A DNA stretch of 64,000 bases. Source: Metallyticus violacea (taxonomy: Eukaryota > Arthropoda > Insecta > Mantodea > Metallyticidae). Location of the stretch: contig CM060841.1 of NCBI GenBank assembly GCA_030762175.1, forward strand, positions 10,017,501 to 10,081,500, read 5' to 3'. Below, one piece after another: positions 10,393 through 23,794 of this stretch; within the stretch, counting starts at the first letter, position 1, and each line of letters starts with the position of its first letter. The notes beneath the pieces are model-generated. The model saw only the letters and a program-made list of their open reading frames with translations, searched no databases and was not told the DNA's origin. The translations under genes were made by a program, and so were the position numbers.

Positions 10393-12560
10393 ACTGCCAG
10401 GGGAGCTGGTGAAATGAGACGGAACCGCTGACCTCCATTCTGTCGCCATTCGCCCTCCACTGATATTCAGCGCCCCATCACTTCCCCTTTCGACACCTCT
10501 CGCTCTAGGGACCCCTCATAGCCTCGTGCATTTCAAAAATGGTTCTACCGGCGTGTGTTTACTGACGACTGTGGTAAAAGTTTCACTACAATGGCAAGTG
10601 TTTTACGTTCTGCAAAATTATCCTATCACTGCTTACTGGCTCTCGATATGTGCGAATACTAGAGTGAGAACGATATATAATTTGTATTTCTTTTATTACT
10701 TCTAACTGAAATTAATAATGCACTGCTGTGATTTACAATTTCTAGCGAGCTAAGCTTCTTTGCTACAATACAGTTCGACCTCTCAAATATTATGTGTTAT
10801 ATTATTGCTGATGAATTTTTCAATAAATTTACTATACCATGTCTCACATTTATTATAAAATAAACTTAAAAAATCAGTGTCGCACTCTCCACGGGATATG
10901 GCGATACAAGAAACGTATGGATAAATAACACTTTACATAATTAGAAAGAAACTTTATGAATCATTATTTTAATAAAATGAACCGACAAAATAAAAACTTG
11001 CCAGCAGTTATGCCCACTTTGATATGTCGATATTTTGCAATATACTATTGAAAAATTAATGAAGATACTGGTCATGAAAATGCACCAAATAGATTAGGGA
11101 ATATAATTTGAAGACATATTTGCTCCAGGTTAAACATTCATGTTATTCATGGCCAATTTTTTTTAGTTCAAATGTGCATTTATTAGCTTAGTTCAATCCT
11201 TATTGTGCTTATATTTATGTAAATTCGAAGGGATTCAAAGAAAAATAAAATTCTTCATTATGTAAATGCATCCATGCATAATTTTAAAGTTGTTAAATTT
11301 ATAACTGGAAATAATGTTCATAATGACATTTTTGAGCTATAATAACAATGAGTAGGTACGTACAAGTATTTTGGTGGGCATAGAGGAACGCCCGCGCGAA
11401 CATTTCAGTATAACAAACTTTGATTGCAAGGTCATTGCCATACCTTGGACGAAAACTGGGAGGAGGCCTCACATGATTTTAAGCACACTGTGTTGTCTGT
11501 AGTCTGATATACCAGTTTTTTTTTTTTATCTTTTCTCTTTCAAAACTGTGGTAATACCACGGTCAGAGATCCGAGTATATCACCAGCGGAAACGTTGCAA
11601 GATATTCCCCGAGGTATATTCCACAATTTAAAACAATTCCTCAAAAGCCAATTTCAAATAACAAATAATCGTAGATCCTTTTAAATCGTATAAATCTAGT
11701 TAGCTTATTTGTATAGATTTCAGCATCAGATAAGGTATATTACAATGTATGTCGTAATATTTGTTTGTTGGCCTTTATGACAATAGTTATGATATGTAAC
11801 GATTCAAACGAGCACACACATAGCCAAGAATATGAAAAGATTAAACTACAGATAAGAAAATTGCAATACTAAGTGAATCAACCAATGGCAAGCGTAACAA
11901 CATCAATAATGTGTACCAAGAATGAAATCCAAGACAGGCGCTTTATTGGGATTAAATAGAAATTAACCAATTTCATTCGCTTAGTATGCGTATGCTGAAA
12001 ATATAATGCATTGTAATATATAACATTGTCACAATCTTATTGTAATTATGACTGTTTATATATCAGAATGCTTAGTTACGCGTTGGATTCCATCGGGAGA
12101 AGCTCGTGTTTTAAATTCCATTAGCAGAAATCGCAGTTCTTACTCCGTATAAAGAAACAGCATTTTAACATTACGTAAAGATATGTGGCGATTAATATTT
12201 TGTGGTAGAAATTACAAAATTATTATTTGTGGTGAATGATAGGGGTTACGAATTTGAATTAATATCCACATAGGTAAACAGTATAGGTACTAGTTACAGC
12301 AGGACAAAAAGCACAGTTTCCGGGAGAGAAACATAAAATATAACACGTCTGTCTGGTATTCAGTCTGTATCTAATAATATTCTCAGAGCATGTCGTAATC
12401 ATAAAAGTGTATTGTTGTGTGGTAATAACAAAACATTAATAAACTCCGTAGATTTCTGTCCATGTGATTTTGTTATACTTAAAATCAACGTATTTCACCC
12501 CATAAGTGAAGATCGTTAAAAGATATACAACGTCGTATCTACGTTTTTTAATTGTCATTT
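10393..12560. other. No recognised gene
   Basis: The first 170 bp are GC-rich and may be part of the same unclassified element as the direct repeat. The rest is AT-rich with no supported ORF. Confidence 0.45.
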
Positions 12561-12568
12561 CCGGTGCC

Positions 12569-12661
12569 TAGTAGGTAGGGTGGAGATTTGAAGAAAATTT
12601 TCAAAAAATCGTTTCGTGGGTACAACCGCAATAGGTACATTCCTTCGGAATTCGCTAAAAG
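12569..12661 (+). repeat. Dispersed repeat R, copy 1
   Basis: Matches 39195-39292 throughout: TAGTAGGTAGGG, TTTGAAGAAAA, then GGTACAAC-GCAATA and CCTTCGGAATTCGCTAAAAG. Family unknown; no coding potential or tRNA head seen. Confidence 0.7.
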
Positions 12662-12777
12662 AATAAGAAACAAGTCTCAAGTCAATGGTTGATAAAAAAT
12701 ACCTTACTCAAATTGTCTCTCTTCGTTTTTATTTAAAATATTAATTTTGAAATTTTTGAAAATCTGTGTTTTTTCAG

Positions 12778-12780
<3 letters not shown>

Positions 12781-12812
<32 letters not shown>
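12781..12812 (+). repeat. Poly(T) tract
   Basis: Uninterrupted run of 32 T, as expected for an old retroposon tail or slippage-expanded homopolymer. Confidence 0.95.
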
Positions 12813-12816
<4 letters not shown>

Positions 12817-13793
12817 AGGTGTGATATACGTAATTCTTCTCAATTAACTAAAAGGCTCTGCAAATATCGACCTGTATGGACATAACAAAAAAACAGTTTT
12901 TTTTGTACTTTGTTGGCTTAAATAAACATTTCCTTTCAACCGGAAATGAGACACGTTTTTGAAAAGATGATCAAAATGGAGTATATAAATGTCTGTGAGT
13001 AGGGAATTTTCCTCTATTCTGCTCCTTCATACCCATCTCGCCTCGTGGTAACTGCTTTGCGGGGTTCAATGTAGCGTATATAAAACAGTTGAATGTCGCT
13101 ATGAGAAATGAAGTCGCATAACCTAAGCACCACTCTTCTTTCCGCTAGTGAAAAATGCCAGGAAATACTCGTAGTTATTTTTTATTTGCGTCTACTTTTT
13201 CTGTTCGTCTTCTCATACCCTCTGTCTTTGCTATGTCGGAGAACACTCCAAAAGCTTTGTGTAAGTGTGTGCGGGTGTGTAAGCGGGGGTTTATGGTGGC
13301 CTGCCTACTGTTTTGTCGTCAACAGAATGATGCAGTGGCTAAGGGACAAGCACCAGTACTTCCGGCGTCAAGAATATTCCGTCGAAAAAAAAAAAATGAA
13401 TGAATGAATGGCTTATTTTCTGATACAGAATTTCCAAGGTTCGGCATTTGAAACTACTACAGGCTGCGATGTGTTTATAAAGTAGAACTTTTATTTGATA
13501 CTAAGTCGTTCAAGGAGGAATCTGTCCCTCCATATTGTGACAGCGTGCATATCTCATGATATTTCAACATATTTTAAGACAGCCGTGTTCCGTTGTCCTT
13601 GCTGAAAGGGCGTTTAAATAGTTTCTCTAAATATTATGAATTAAAATGTATATGCACAAGTTTAAAAACAAATGCATATTCTCAGATATAAAGTTTGCTT
13701 CTTTTGAAGCATTTATTTTTTAATCCTCTGTTTATATCAGAGAAAGCCAACATTTTTCTACAATGATGAAAATGTTCCTAAGGCTCATGCCCA
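12813..13793. other. No recognised gene
   Basis: Two overlapping ORFs at 13108-13407 lie in different frames over the same DNA and end in a poly(A)/ATGAATGAATG run. Neither peptide has a known motif. Confidence 0.45.
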
Positions 13794-14017
13794 CAAGGGT
13801 AGGTCAATAAGTTTCCGGTCTCGCCGATAGGGATTATCGCCTTCACAAAAGCCTTATCTGCTGTGATTCCTTATTTGTTAAGTAAATAATTGCAGTTGCA
13901 ACTTCCAATCCGCTTTGTTCAGTTGTTCAGATATAGTTACATAAAGAAGGTTATGTGTAGAAGATTGTGACATGTTGAAAATGGAGTTTCGAGCTGTTGT
14001 TAAGTTCTTCACAAAAC
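13794..14017 (+). mobile_element. Mariner family 1, 5' fragment
   Basis: Matches the first 220 bp of the complete family-1 mariners: inverted repeat (GGGTAGGTCAATAAGTTTCC), the 5' leader (GATTATCGCCTTCACAAAAG), and the transposase start (MEFRAVVKFFTK). Similarity stops inside codon 12-13, just after TTCTTCACAAAA. The flanking TA has mutated. Confidence 0.85.
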
Positions 14018-15560
14018 TCCTGTATGTTAAAATGAAAAAGATGCTGAATAAACATGGTGGTTTCAACATCAGCGCTCTTCTGAAATTGTGAACATTAGGT
14101 GGTATATAAATAAATTTAGGAATTGTCCGGTTGTTTCATCTGATATGGAACTATTTCTTTATATGCATAAGATTTTGTTATCTGATAAAAGACAGTTTGT
14201 TTTACCTCATCATTAAATAAATTTCAATTTGTATTTTTTATTAACGTGCACATAAAAGAAGCAAGAATAACATTTTTCTTTTGTCATTTCTTATCAATCA
14301 AATGTACTATTTCAGACATCGAAAAGGCCGCTACTATTAAACCACCCCTATATCCCTATGCTGTATGACAGGTGCATCCTGCATTACTGACTTTAAGCAA
14401 TTCTTTTCTTAAATCTAATTATAATATGAGAAATGTTCATTCAAGTTACTTTTACAGTTTCTAAGATCTACGATGAACTTTGACATCTTTATTCGTGTAT
14501 TATAGACTGCTCTCTGTAAATGAAGATATTTTACATAATTTCAATAGAATCAGAGTTTATTTGTTGCACGAAATGGTATGCCGTACCGCCACCTTTTTGA
14601 CTCAGTCGCGCATTTTTTTAAAGCAAGCTATGAAAAAAAAAATTTGTAATACATTTCCTTAAAATTAGTAAAATGAAATTACTGCTACAAGGTATGAACA
14701 AAACAATGATTGTACTATTTGCTTTGTATATTTAAATGTAAATGCAGTTATTAAGGATTAAAATGCAAGAAAACAGAATGTGATTGCTACCAACATCAGC
14801 AGATGAATTTGAAAATATGATGTTCAAATTTCAAACCACTCTATGCCTCAGGATACTAAATCATTCGCTCTAAGAGTATGATCACTCAGTTTCATCATAT
14901 TTTAGAACATTATGTAAATAAAGGGCATCAAGCTGGAAATGGCTCTATGCCCGAGTAGTTCACTTGATGTGAATTTGTGATGAATTCAATTTTATCAATC
15001 CACAAACTGATAAGCCGTGAAAATTGTAGCTATAAATGTAACAACAGTCAGAGACTGGTGTATTCTTCCTTTATATCTGTTAACAGAAGCTATGGACATT
15101 TTTTTTTTATTTTTGTTGTTAGTTTTCAAAACGATGCATACTAAAAGAAAATTATGTTAATCGGATAATTTTGCGATTCAAGTATACTGTTTATGGAATG
15201 TTTGTAATTAATATTACCTAGAGTGACATTTAAATAGTTATGCTTTTATCTCGTGCGATGTGATGAAATTTGCTTTACAGGTAGTTTTTACCATTTAAAT
15301 TAATTATACATAAGCTCTTTTAATAGAGTGATGTAATTTGCACTGAGTTCTTGGCTTTAACCCATGTTTTATTTGACCCTTTTCATTCCAAATAGAAATT
15401 ATAAAATAAAATTGTTATCAAAAGCTTTAACTCCATTGGTTGTACGTTTATTAATTTCGCTTCTTCCTTAAATGCAAATACATTGAGCGTAGACACATGA
15501 ATTAAATCTCAAATGATACTATTTACTTCCGGAGCACTTGAACAGATTCAACAATGGATA
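14018..15560. other. No recognisable feature
   Basis: AT-rich; only short ORFs without motifs. Confidence 0.5.
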
Positions 15561-15590
15561 TACAGGATGTTCGGAAAGTCCCTGCGCACT
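15561..15590 (+). other. Transposon-end-like motif
   Basis: ACAGGATGTTCGGAAAGTCC just after TATA resembles the CAGGGTGTTTCGGAAAGT-type inverted-repeat starts of insect Tc1/mariner relatives. No partner repeat or transposase lies next to it. Confidence 0.25.
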
Positions 15591-15749
15591 TAGACCACCA
15601 ATGTAGATTACGATAGAAGCTCGAACCAAAGTTAGGTTTTTTCTACATAAAATCTTAACATAAGTTGGCATGTTTGGTTTTTCATATATGTGTAAATGTT
15701 TTTTAATTCGTCCAGTTGTTGCATAACATTTAATTGTTTAGTTCAATTA

Positions 15750-17001
15750 CGAGGATGGGTCCATAAGTTTCCGGCCTCGCCGAAAAGGATTATCGCCTTC
15801 ACAAAAACTTATCCGTTAAGTAAATTATTGTAACTTCCGCTCCGCTGTGTTCACTTGGTCAGATATGATTGCATAAAGAAGACTATGTGTAGAAGATTGT
15901 GAAATTTTCAAAATGGAGTACCATGTTGATATTAAATTCTTCACAAAAGAAGGACTTACTCCAAATGAAATTAAACAGCGATTGGACGATGTATATGGGG
16001 AAGCATCCCTCTTATATTCTGCCGTAAAAGAATGGACCAAACTTTTTCGAATGGGTCGAGAAACCATTGAAGACGAAGAGCGTGTAGGTCGGTCCTTGGA
16101 GGTGCTCATTCCTGAAAACATCGCTCTTGTAGAAGGAGAAATTAAGCAAAACAGGCCGCTCAAAGCTACAGAAATAGCAGCAAGGTTGGGCCTTTCTAAA
16201 ACAACAGTCCTTCGAATTATTCATGAAGATTTAAACATGAATAAGGTTAGTGGAAGATGGGTGCCTAGACTTCTTTCCTCAGTCCAAAAGCAGCAACGAG
16301 TCATCTGTTGTCAGGCATTTTTGGAGCTCTGCCGTGACAACGAGAGAGAAGTTCTGCAACCCATTGTTATAGGAGGTAAAACTATGGTCCTCTACTACGA
16401 TCTCTTGTCCAAAAGAGAATCAATGGAGTGACGTAAACCTGGCAAAGCACCGCCTCTAAAGACCAAGGTCACTCAGTCAACCAAGAAGATGATGGCCACA
16501 ATCTTTTGGCACTGTGAAGGAATACTCTTCATTGATCTCAAGCAGAGGAACACCACAGTAAATGGGGAGTACTATGCTGGCCAGACTACGTGCTTCGATC
16601 AAAAAGAAAAAAACGAGGAAAGCTGAGTGTTGGTGTGCGCCTTCTTAACAACAATGCGCCTGAGCATTCAGCTCTTGTTTCAAAGGAAGCTGTGAAGAAA
16701 TGTGGCTTCAAGGAGATCGACCATCCACCCCACAGCCCAGATCTAGCACCTAGTGACTATTTCCTCTTCTCAGAACTCAAGGACCTTCGAGGAAGATATT
16801 TTTAGTGTGACGAAGAAGTGATGAATGTTGTTTATGGTCGTTTTGCAAACAATACTCCTTACTATTTGGGGGGGGGGGTTAATTCAAAGAGGTGAGAAGT
16901 GTATTGCAATAAAGGGTAACTATATTGAAAAGTGAAATACATTTTTTGTCTTTGTTATACCTAGAAAATGGTTAGGCAGGAAACTTATGAACGTACCCTT
17001 G
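15750..17001 (+). mobile_element. Mariner family 1, complete but dead copy
   Basis: The 1252-bp element is flanked by TA at 15748-15749 and 17002-17003. Its imperfect inverted repeats are about 28 bp (CGAGGATGGGTCCATAAGTT at the left; the reverse complement of AACTTATGAACGTACCCTTG at the right). It contains the 5' leader, a broken D,D34D transposase gene, a G-run near 16868 and an AATAAAG signal near 16910. The length is standard for a full mariner. Confidence 0.93.
15913..16805 (+). pseudogene. Mariner D,D34D transposase, inactivated
   Basis: The ATG at 15913 follows the family leader and opens a 172-codon frame (MEYHVDIKFFTKEGLT...). It covers the paired helix-turn-helix DNA-binding region, including LKATEIAARLGLSKTTVLRII (second HTH), and the WVPRLL motif that replaces WVPHEL. 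The frame breaks at 16431. The C-terminal part continues out of frame, with one piece at 16590-16805 ending HSPDLAPSDYFLF. The first catalytic Asp (GDET in the relatives) reads GGKT and the second (HDNAP) reads NNNAP. Only the third Asp, in APSDYF, remains. The copy is therefore dead by both frameshift and active-site loss. Confidence 0.9.
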
Positions 17002-17002
17002 T

Positions 17003-17510
17003 ATGCCGTCTTCTTAAAACAGCATTGCGATTGTATTCTGGAAGATATATCGACCTTACCACAACTTTGTCTCCTCCATGGTAAGTTCAAATAAAAGTGG
17101 ATGTTCAGTATTATCCGTACATAATATTTACTAATCTGTTTTAGTCCATTTTGAATACTATGGTACGAATAAATCAAACGCAAGGATGTTGTTCTTGTTT
17201 AAAGCATTCCAATTCTAACTCGTTTTGGTGTGAAGTTTCTTTTGTTTGAGCAAAGTAAGTAGATAGCTGCAAGCAAAGAACTTCAGAATAAAATATCTGA
17301 ACTGCAATATGCGCCTGTTGCGAAGCAACAAAGGGGAATAAATTAAACAAGAGAAAATACTAAAGAAAACAAGTTAAAAGAAAAGACACAGACTAGTGAA
17401 GTAAAATGATTTAAAACAAAAGACGTAATTTTTTGTACTGTGGTGCGGACCAACGATTCCCATGTTTTCCATTTGTACTCTGCATTCCGTTATGTTCCTT
17501 CCTTCGTATG

Positions 17511-17543
<33 letters not shown>

Positions 17544-18419
17544 TCTCTTTTGCCTTCTTCTTGCATTCTGTTGACGTATCTGTCCTTTCAGCGTTTTATA
17601 TATGTTATTATTTCGTCGCGCGTAACCATGTGTGTCTTGTTATTTTAACGGAATGCGCTTGTCAGCCTCTGCCCCCGGCATTTGTTTTTCTCTACTGTCC
17701 GTTCTTTGGAATCTGAAGAAAGGAATAAATTGCTACTCAATTTTATGTTCTTAACGCTGATATTGGGCGATATATGTTATCTACCCCAGTGTCCTCTGGT
17801 TGTGTTACGGAACGAGCTTGTTAGTGCAGGTTGGTGAATACCTTGACAGTTACGCACAAAGTTTCACGTCAATCGGCAACAAGCAGAGAGCTACAGAAGA
17901 GTGTGACAAAGTGGCTACACATGTACTTGAGGGTCTACAAAGAAGCTAATTTGGAGCATCGTTCCGTCATCAAAAGGCTTTCAAACGAAGAGAAGAAGGC
18001 AACGGAAATATACAAAAGAATACACTCTATATGTTTTGGGTTAGTTAGTTCAAACGGATAAGAAATCAAAGAAAATGCCACACTGGGTATTATGTGAAAA
18101 GAGCATTACAAGAAATGTTCCACGATTATGGATGATCGCTAGCCGAGATTAACGGCCCGTGAACAACTGGTTTCAATTGGAACCGCGTTATCTATAATAA
18201 TTTTACTATGTCATAGGTATGTAAAAGTGTTTGTGTAAACTTAAATTAAACGAAGTAATACAAACATTCCTCTAAAATCTGTTTTACAACCTGGACATTT
18301 TTCTATTCAAAAAAATTTCTCTATATTTATGACATCTTTTAACATTTAAATTTTGATGCACATATTTTGGATTAGATACTTGGTGACGGGAATAATGGAT
18401 ACAATATCTTGATAACACA
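17003..18419. other. No recognised gene
   Basis: AT-rich with a poly(T) run at 17511-17540. An ORF of 76 codons (17831-18061) has a Lys/Arg-rich peptide without a recognised motif. Confidence 0.45.
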
Positions 18420-18580
18420 TAATCTACTTTTTCTTGTTTTGGTAAACTTTCATTAATAAATCAAAAACTAAGGATTTCCGGACATTAGTTTATATGGACT
18501 TTTATTGTCTTATTTTGGTAATTTTTCATTAATAACTCATAAAACTAATAATTTCTGGATAATGTTTATATAAATATATC
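18420..18580 (+). repeat. Two-copy imperfect tandem duplication, about 80 bp
   Basis: The block TTTTGGTAAACTTTCATTAATAA...AAAACTAAGGATTTCCGGA recurs directly downstream as TTTTGGTAATTTTTCATTAATAA...AAAACTAATAATTTCTGGA. Both are followed by TATATAATGG-like A/T sequence. Moderately diverged local duplication, no gene. Confidence 0.7.
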
Positions 18581-19430
18581 TTTTTTGTGTGTGTGTGCGA
18601 GGAACCCAAAACCAAAGTTTGTATTTCTAAAACATCCTGACACATTCTTAGATCTTACAGGACATGATAAATCTTTAGTGTTTTCTTCTCTATTGTTGAA
18701 ATGCTGGAACCATGATAGTGCTACACGCCTACTAAGGACACCTCGCCTCGCCGCACCTTTGTGACCTTGTTTTCAGTAATACTTTAGAACGACTCTAATC
18801 TCAAACTTTGTTACCTTCATTTTATGATTGTGTGTTAACAACTGAGGATTGACACATGCTCACGATGACATCCTGTAAATAGCACTACCAAACAACATTA
18901 TAAAATATCAAATTTGAAAACCGACATTTCCTATGAGACTAACTAATAGATTTCTCATGGTCTACGTTGGTAAATATTTAACGTGGAAAATAACTACTGA
19001 AGCACCATATAGTTCCATTTCACGCACAGTTTTCGGTTTGGAAGCAAGTAAATTTCGACATTGTGTGAAGAAATAGTTTTTATACATCGTGTCGTAATGT
19101 AACCAACGCCCACCTAATTTTAGAACTAAAGAAGCAGGCTAGCGGCTCTGGAATATAACAATTGAAAATTAGCGCTAAAAATAACTTGACACCTACTTTG
19201 CACCGCTATTTATAAGTTACACCCGAAAGTAGCAGCCTTACTATATCACACAATTTAATAGGAGAAATTTGCGAAATTATTCGAGCAAGGTAAATTACTT
19301 GAGTTATACTATACAAGATACAATTAATTACTGGCATATTTTATTAACAATAATAGGATCTGAAACAATAATATTTCTACATCAGGGGCTTCCACCAAAA
19401 ATTTACTTGCGTTCTCTTTTGTGAAAACAC

Positions 19431-19461
<31 letters not shown>

Positions 19462-20103
19462 ACATATCCAACAGATTTTCTTTTCAAACTTCCAAACTCG
19501 ATATATCAACACTATAACTCAGATTTTAACATTGAATAACTAGACGATAATGTTGAAGATTTCATGATCTTCGATTACTCCAGAAAATACGTCAGCATAA
19601 CATTCTACCTAATTGTTCTGAAATATTTCTTTTTGCACTAAACTGTGAATAAAACGTGTTCTCTCGCTCATACAGTTTTTTTTAAGAGTTCTAGGCAGCA
19701 AATCATTCCTTATACTAGTCGCCCCTCCAACCATCTCGGGTGGAATTCCTTCAAAACCTTTGTCACTTTCGTCAAATTCCATTATAATTTTCACTTAACC
19801 CTCATATAATTGACCTACTAAACGTTTCAATATAATCAACAATAACTAACAAAACATTAACACTTAGCTATGCAAACATATAAACAAATACTAATTGATT
19901 CCATATTTCTAGTTCTGGCTATTTTTAACTTTCCAAATTATACTACATTAAAAATAAGTTACATTACATATAAAGATAAAGATAGCCTATTAACGGTAAA
20001 GGTCTCCTAATAAGTAGGGAAGGCTCGCTTTTTCCCAACTGGTGAGCTATTCCTCGCTAGTTGTTCGTATGCTGTTTAAGACACTCTTTGGTTACTCAAT
20101 TTC
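18581..20103. other. No recognised gene; poly(T) tract
   Basis: AT-rich; a run of 28 T lies at 19431-19458. Nothing coding is supported. Confidence 0.5.
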
Positions 20104-20220
20104 TCACTGCACCAGTTGCTTCTCGAGAGATTTCCATTTTTCTCTTCCTCTTGCTACTCTTGACCAATCTGGACCTGCATATTCCTTGAAGATGCCTGTC
20201 CATCTTCTTCTGGATCTACC
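20104..20220 (-). pseudogene. LINE ORF2 C-terminal fragment
   Basis: On the minus strand, 38 codons end at a natural-looking stop (TGA at 20106-20104). They contain GRSRRRWTGIFKEYAGPDWS and REKWKSLEKQL. This is the pattern that closes many insect non-LTR retrotransposon ORF2 proteins: G-RP-RRW, then AG--W--LA-DR-W--L. The reverse transcriptase core is absent, as expected for a heavily 5'-truncated copy. Compare the plus-strand fragment at 26.7-27.0 kb. Confidence 0.65.
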
Positions 20221-20222
20221 TT

Positions 20223-21665
20223 GCGTTCTTTTTCCCAGGGACATTACATTATTGTACATAAATAGTATGTAACATACTTGTTGAAGTGCTCATTGCGATA
20301 CTCGCGTAAAATACAGTCCTCGTAAACCTCTGATTGCAACTAATCACACTCAGATGTGTAATACATGCCTTTCAACACTTATATTACAATATACTGTTTC
20401 AATTCGTTGCCAAAAGACATAAAACACTTATTTCTTTTGACCACCAAACAAAACTCGTACATTTCTTAGCACCCCTTTTGTCGCCACCAGATTTTAAGTA
20501 CCTTGCAGATTGACACTTGTATCCCTTGGCCATCAATTTTTAGATTTTTTCTACACTTAACTCTTTTTTTTTAATGAAATTGTGTCTTTTGGCCTCTTAG
20601 CCCCTCACATAAGAGGTGAACGAAACTGAGTAACACTCCATTTCCCTTTTTAACGAAATTATTAGAGACTTCTAACGTTGATTTAATTATATTACGAAAA
20701 TATCTCAAAATCTTATTAAGCAGTAAGCTATGTTACAGAGTACTTTCATTTATACAGAATTAATGAACTATACTGAAATAATTTCAGGAAGTGCGGAGGT
20801 GTTAGGCAGGTAATTTGAGATAGAAAACGTATACGTCCTATATGTTCAAATTTCAAAGCTGTGGCTGAAAGTTTCTAAAGAGCCAGTACGCCACTGGCTA
20901 ATAAAGATGCCCTTCGAAAGCATAACACACCATAATGAAGGGCGGTTTCTGAAAGTATCACTTTGGCGCTATGGTTATAACGTTAGTTTCAGTAAGAGGT
21001 AGTCATTTGTTTTCCAGTTCGAGATTCGTTCATCACTTTTTTTTCTGAATAATTCCTAATAATACAACTTTTAGCCTATGTTTTAAGTTAATGTTTCAAT
21101 TTATACACTTAAATCTTAACATATCACAGTGTTAGGTGAATTAAGAATTAAGTTTAAGGCATCATGCTAGTAGTATGCTTATTAGCCACTATTTGTTGGT
21201 AATACATTCATTGTTGAGAAAGAGAATAAAACTTGAAAGAATTAAGTAAATGTCATTCATAATTCTTTAGTATCCCTATCCTAGCACTACATTAAAGAAA
21301 AATTAACACCATGATTAGAATATAACCTGTGGCCTGCAGGGCATGATTTTTATGTTGTGCATTACGTCACGGGCAGTTAGAGAGCTCCATCTAGAGTAGG
21401 CTACATAATGCAAGAAAGCAGTTAATAGATGTTCAGTGTCCCACTGTCAAACGATTAGTTCGAGATTTTAGGGATTTTATGGCACTAAATGTTGAAAACA
21501 CTAATACGAATTGCGAAAAATCGACATTTTAAGCTCTAAAGACAGTTTTAAAGACTTCTAAACCAAATTTTCATCCAGCTTGGCTTTTTAACACCAGCTT
21601 CTAGCATCTGGTGCAAAAATGTTATGTTTAGTTGTGGACCATACATGGTCTATCTTAAATTGCTT
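20223..21665. other. No recognisable feature
   Basis: AT-rich; no ORF, tRNA-like head or transposon end supported. Confidence 0.5.
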
Positions 21666-21668
21666 ATA

Positions 21669-22535
21669 CAGAGAGTACCAGATATGTATACACACTTCAA
21701 GCAAAGAAAAAAAACTGTGATAACATAACAAAACTGAATTCACATAAACAGAAACAGCACTAATCATCTTATACTGTTACCGTACAACATTTGTTCAAAA
21801 TGCTCACTATCGGCGTCGACACACTTCTGAGTACGTTGAACTACTAATTGAGCAACGTTTGCGAAAGTGTCCTCAGAGATTGCACTATATGCCGTTTCAA
21901 TTTCTTCCCGAAGTGCTGCCAGTGTAGCTGGTTTTCTACAGTATGCAACATCCTTAAGAGTTCCCCATAGGTAGAAGTGCAACAGAGTTATATCCGGAGA
22001 ACGCGGTGGAAACTCAATCGGACCTCTTCGTCCTATCCAGTGTCTTGGATAGTGCCTAAGATAGTGCCTTGGATCCAGTGCGGAGGTCTTGTTGCTGTGC
22101 GAGATCCTCAGATCTGCCCTTGTGAATTTCGCATTCGGTACCACGAGTCACGAGTGCGTGCAATTGTTACTCGCGTTGGCGGTTCTGTTCTGTACACATG
22201 TTTTCATTGCCTTTGAACTTCAACAACATTCTCGGTTTTCCAATACTACTTCAAAATTGCTTTCCGCTGTTCAAATGATAATCTTGGCTCCATTTTGTTG
22301 TAGCAACCGTAGCATAACGTAATGTGAGTCACATCTGTTTACAGAACATTATACGATAATCTTGTCTTCATTTGTTCATTGTTGATTTATCTGTCACGTA
22401 GCATCATAATGTATGTGAATTACATCATTTATAGAACATCATACTACACGTTACTGTTGTTTTTAGCTCCAACTTTGAAATATATTAAATAGATATCCAC
22501 TGTGAAAATGTGAATACATTTTTTGGCACCCTCGG
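21669..22535 (-). mobile_element. DUF4817-type Tc1/mariner element with internal deletion
   Basis: TA duplications lie at 21667-21668 and 22536-22537. The inverted-repeat ends match: minus-strand start CCGAGGGTGCCAAAAAATGT, other end CAGAGAGTACCAGATATGTA. The element is 867 bp long, well short of the roughly 1.3 kb or more expected for the family, because the middle of the transposase is missing. A related truncated copy starts at 23364. Confidence 0.8.
21764..22293 (-). pseudogene. DUF4817-type transposase, internally deleted
   Basis: On minus, the ATG at 22293 starts MEPRLSFEQRKAILK, the N-terminal HTH region typical of DUF4817-linked transposases, with stops inside it. A 126-codon frame (22144-21764) then gives the C-terminal half: WIGRRGPIEFPPRSPD, FYLWGTLKDVAY, REEIETAYSAISEDTFANVA and RTQKCVDADSEHFEQ. 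The stretch carrying the first two catalytic Asp residues is deleted between the halves. Even the retained SPD...DF block is altered (SPDITLLHFYLW, where relatives keep an acidic residue at the His). It cannot be active. Confidence 0.75.
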
Positions 22536-22537
22536 TA

Positions 22538-23363
22538 CATGACATCTCTACACTCTCTGAAATTATTTGATGTAGTTCATTTACATCCTGTCTATCTGAT
22601 GCTCTCCTTCACTGATGAATATGAAAAGCACATAGACATTGATTATCTTAAGCCACGTTAAGCTCCTATTAAGAGAAAACAAAAATATGGACGTCATTTG
22701 AAGTAATCGTTACAAAGAAATAAATCCTCCAGCAGTCTCTTTTCTTAGCCCCTACTTCCGTAAGGCACTCAAGAACAGAACATCTCCCGCGCTACCCCTT
22801 GGGAACACTTAATAGCGACCAGTTGTGGACGAACTGGAAGAGGAGCTGGAGACCTTATCTTCCGCCTAGGCAGCGCTTTACAGACTCTCGTAAATTCCAT
22901 CGTTTAGTTTTATTCCTTTCCCCCTTCAGTGTTTAAGATATTTCGGTTGAAAGTTCCTCTAATAGGTTGAGAGTAAAAGGGCAGTAAATCTGTTATCCCT
23001 TGGAACATTCAGGAAGAAAGCTTCTTCTTCTTCTATGGTGCTACAACCCGAGAGTGGGCCATGGCCTGCCGTAGGGATCCCTGCTTCCTCCGAAAGAAAG
23101 CTATCTCGTTTAATATATGAAGATTGGGGCATTGGCTAAACAAATTGTCATGAATGAAAATCCGGAATTGCTTACAGATGCAGTTCTTAAATGTTACTGT
23201 GTTATAACCTTTTCCCATCAGATATACCAAATAATTAATTCACAAGATCGCAACAAACTACCGTTGTTCTAGTGCTAAATGCGATGATATGTTATTATTA
23301 TTATTTATTGATATTTTCGACAGTAAAAAGCTATACAATACATTACATTTATTTTACTTTATA
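22538..23363. other. No recognised gene
   Basis: Contains a TTCTTCTTCTTCT run at 23024 followed by ATGGTGCTACAACCCGAGAG and GGCCATGGCCTGCCG, possibly a worn SINE piece. Nothing else is supported. Confidence 0.4.
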
Positions 23364-23794
23364 CTGAGGATACCAAAAATGTATACATACTTGTCACAGT
23401 AGATATATATTTAATATATTTCAAAGTTGGACCGAAAACAACAATAAAGTGTAGTAAACAGATGTGACTCACATTACATTATGCTAGCGTTGCTACAACA
23501 AAAAGGAGCCAAGATTATCTATCGTTTGAACAGCGGAAAACATTTTTAAGTATCTAAGGCACTAGATAGGCCGATGAGGTCCGATTGAGCTTCCACCGCG
23601 TTCTCCGGATCTAACTCCATTGGACTTCTACCTATGGGGAACTCTAGTATGAATGAATGCTAATTATTCAAATCCTTCACGCGGTGCATTTCATAATACA
23701 CAAGCACATTATTTAAATAAATTAGTAAACAAGTATTAAGAACGTTGTATATTAACTATACTGGCAGCACTTTGGGAATAATTGAAACGGCATG

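Noticed and set aside
13108..13407. 99- and 82-codon ORFs in two frames as a gene
   Set aside because: They share the same DNA in different frames, have no motif and end in a simple repeat.
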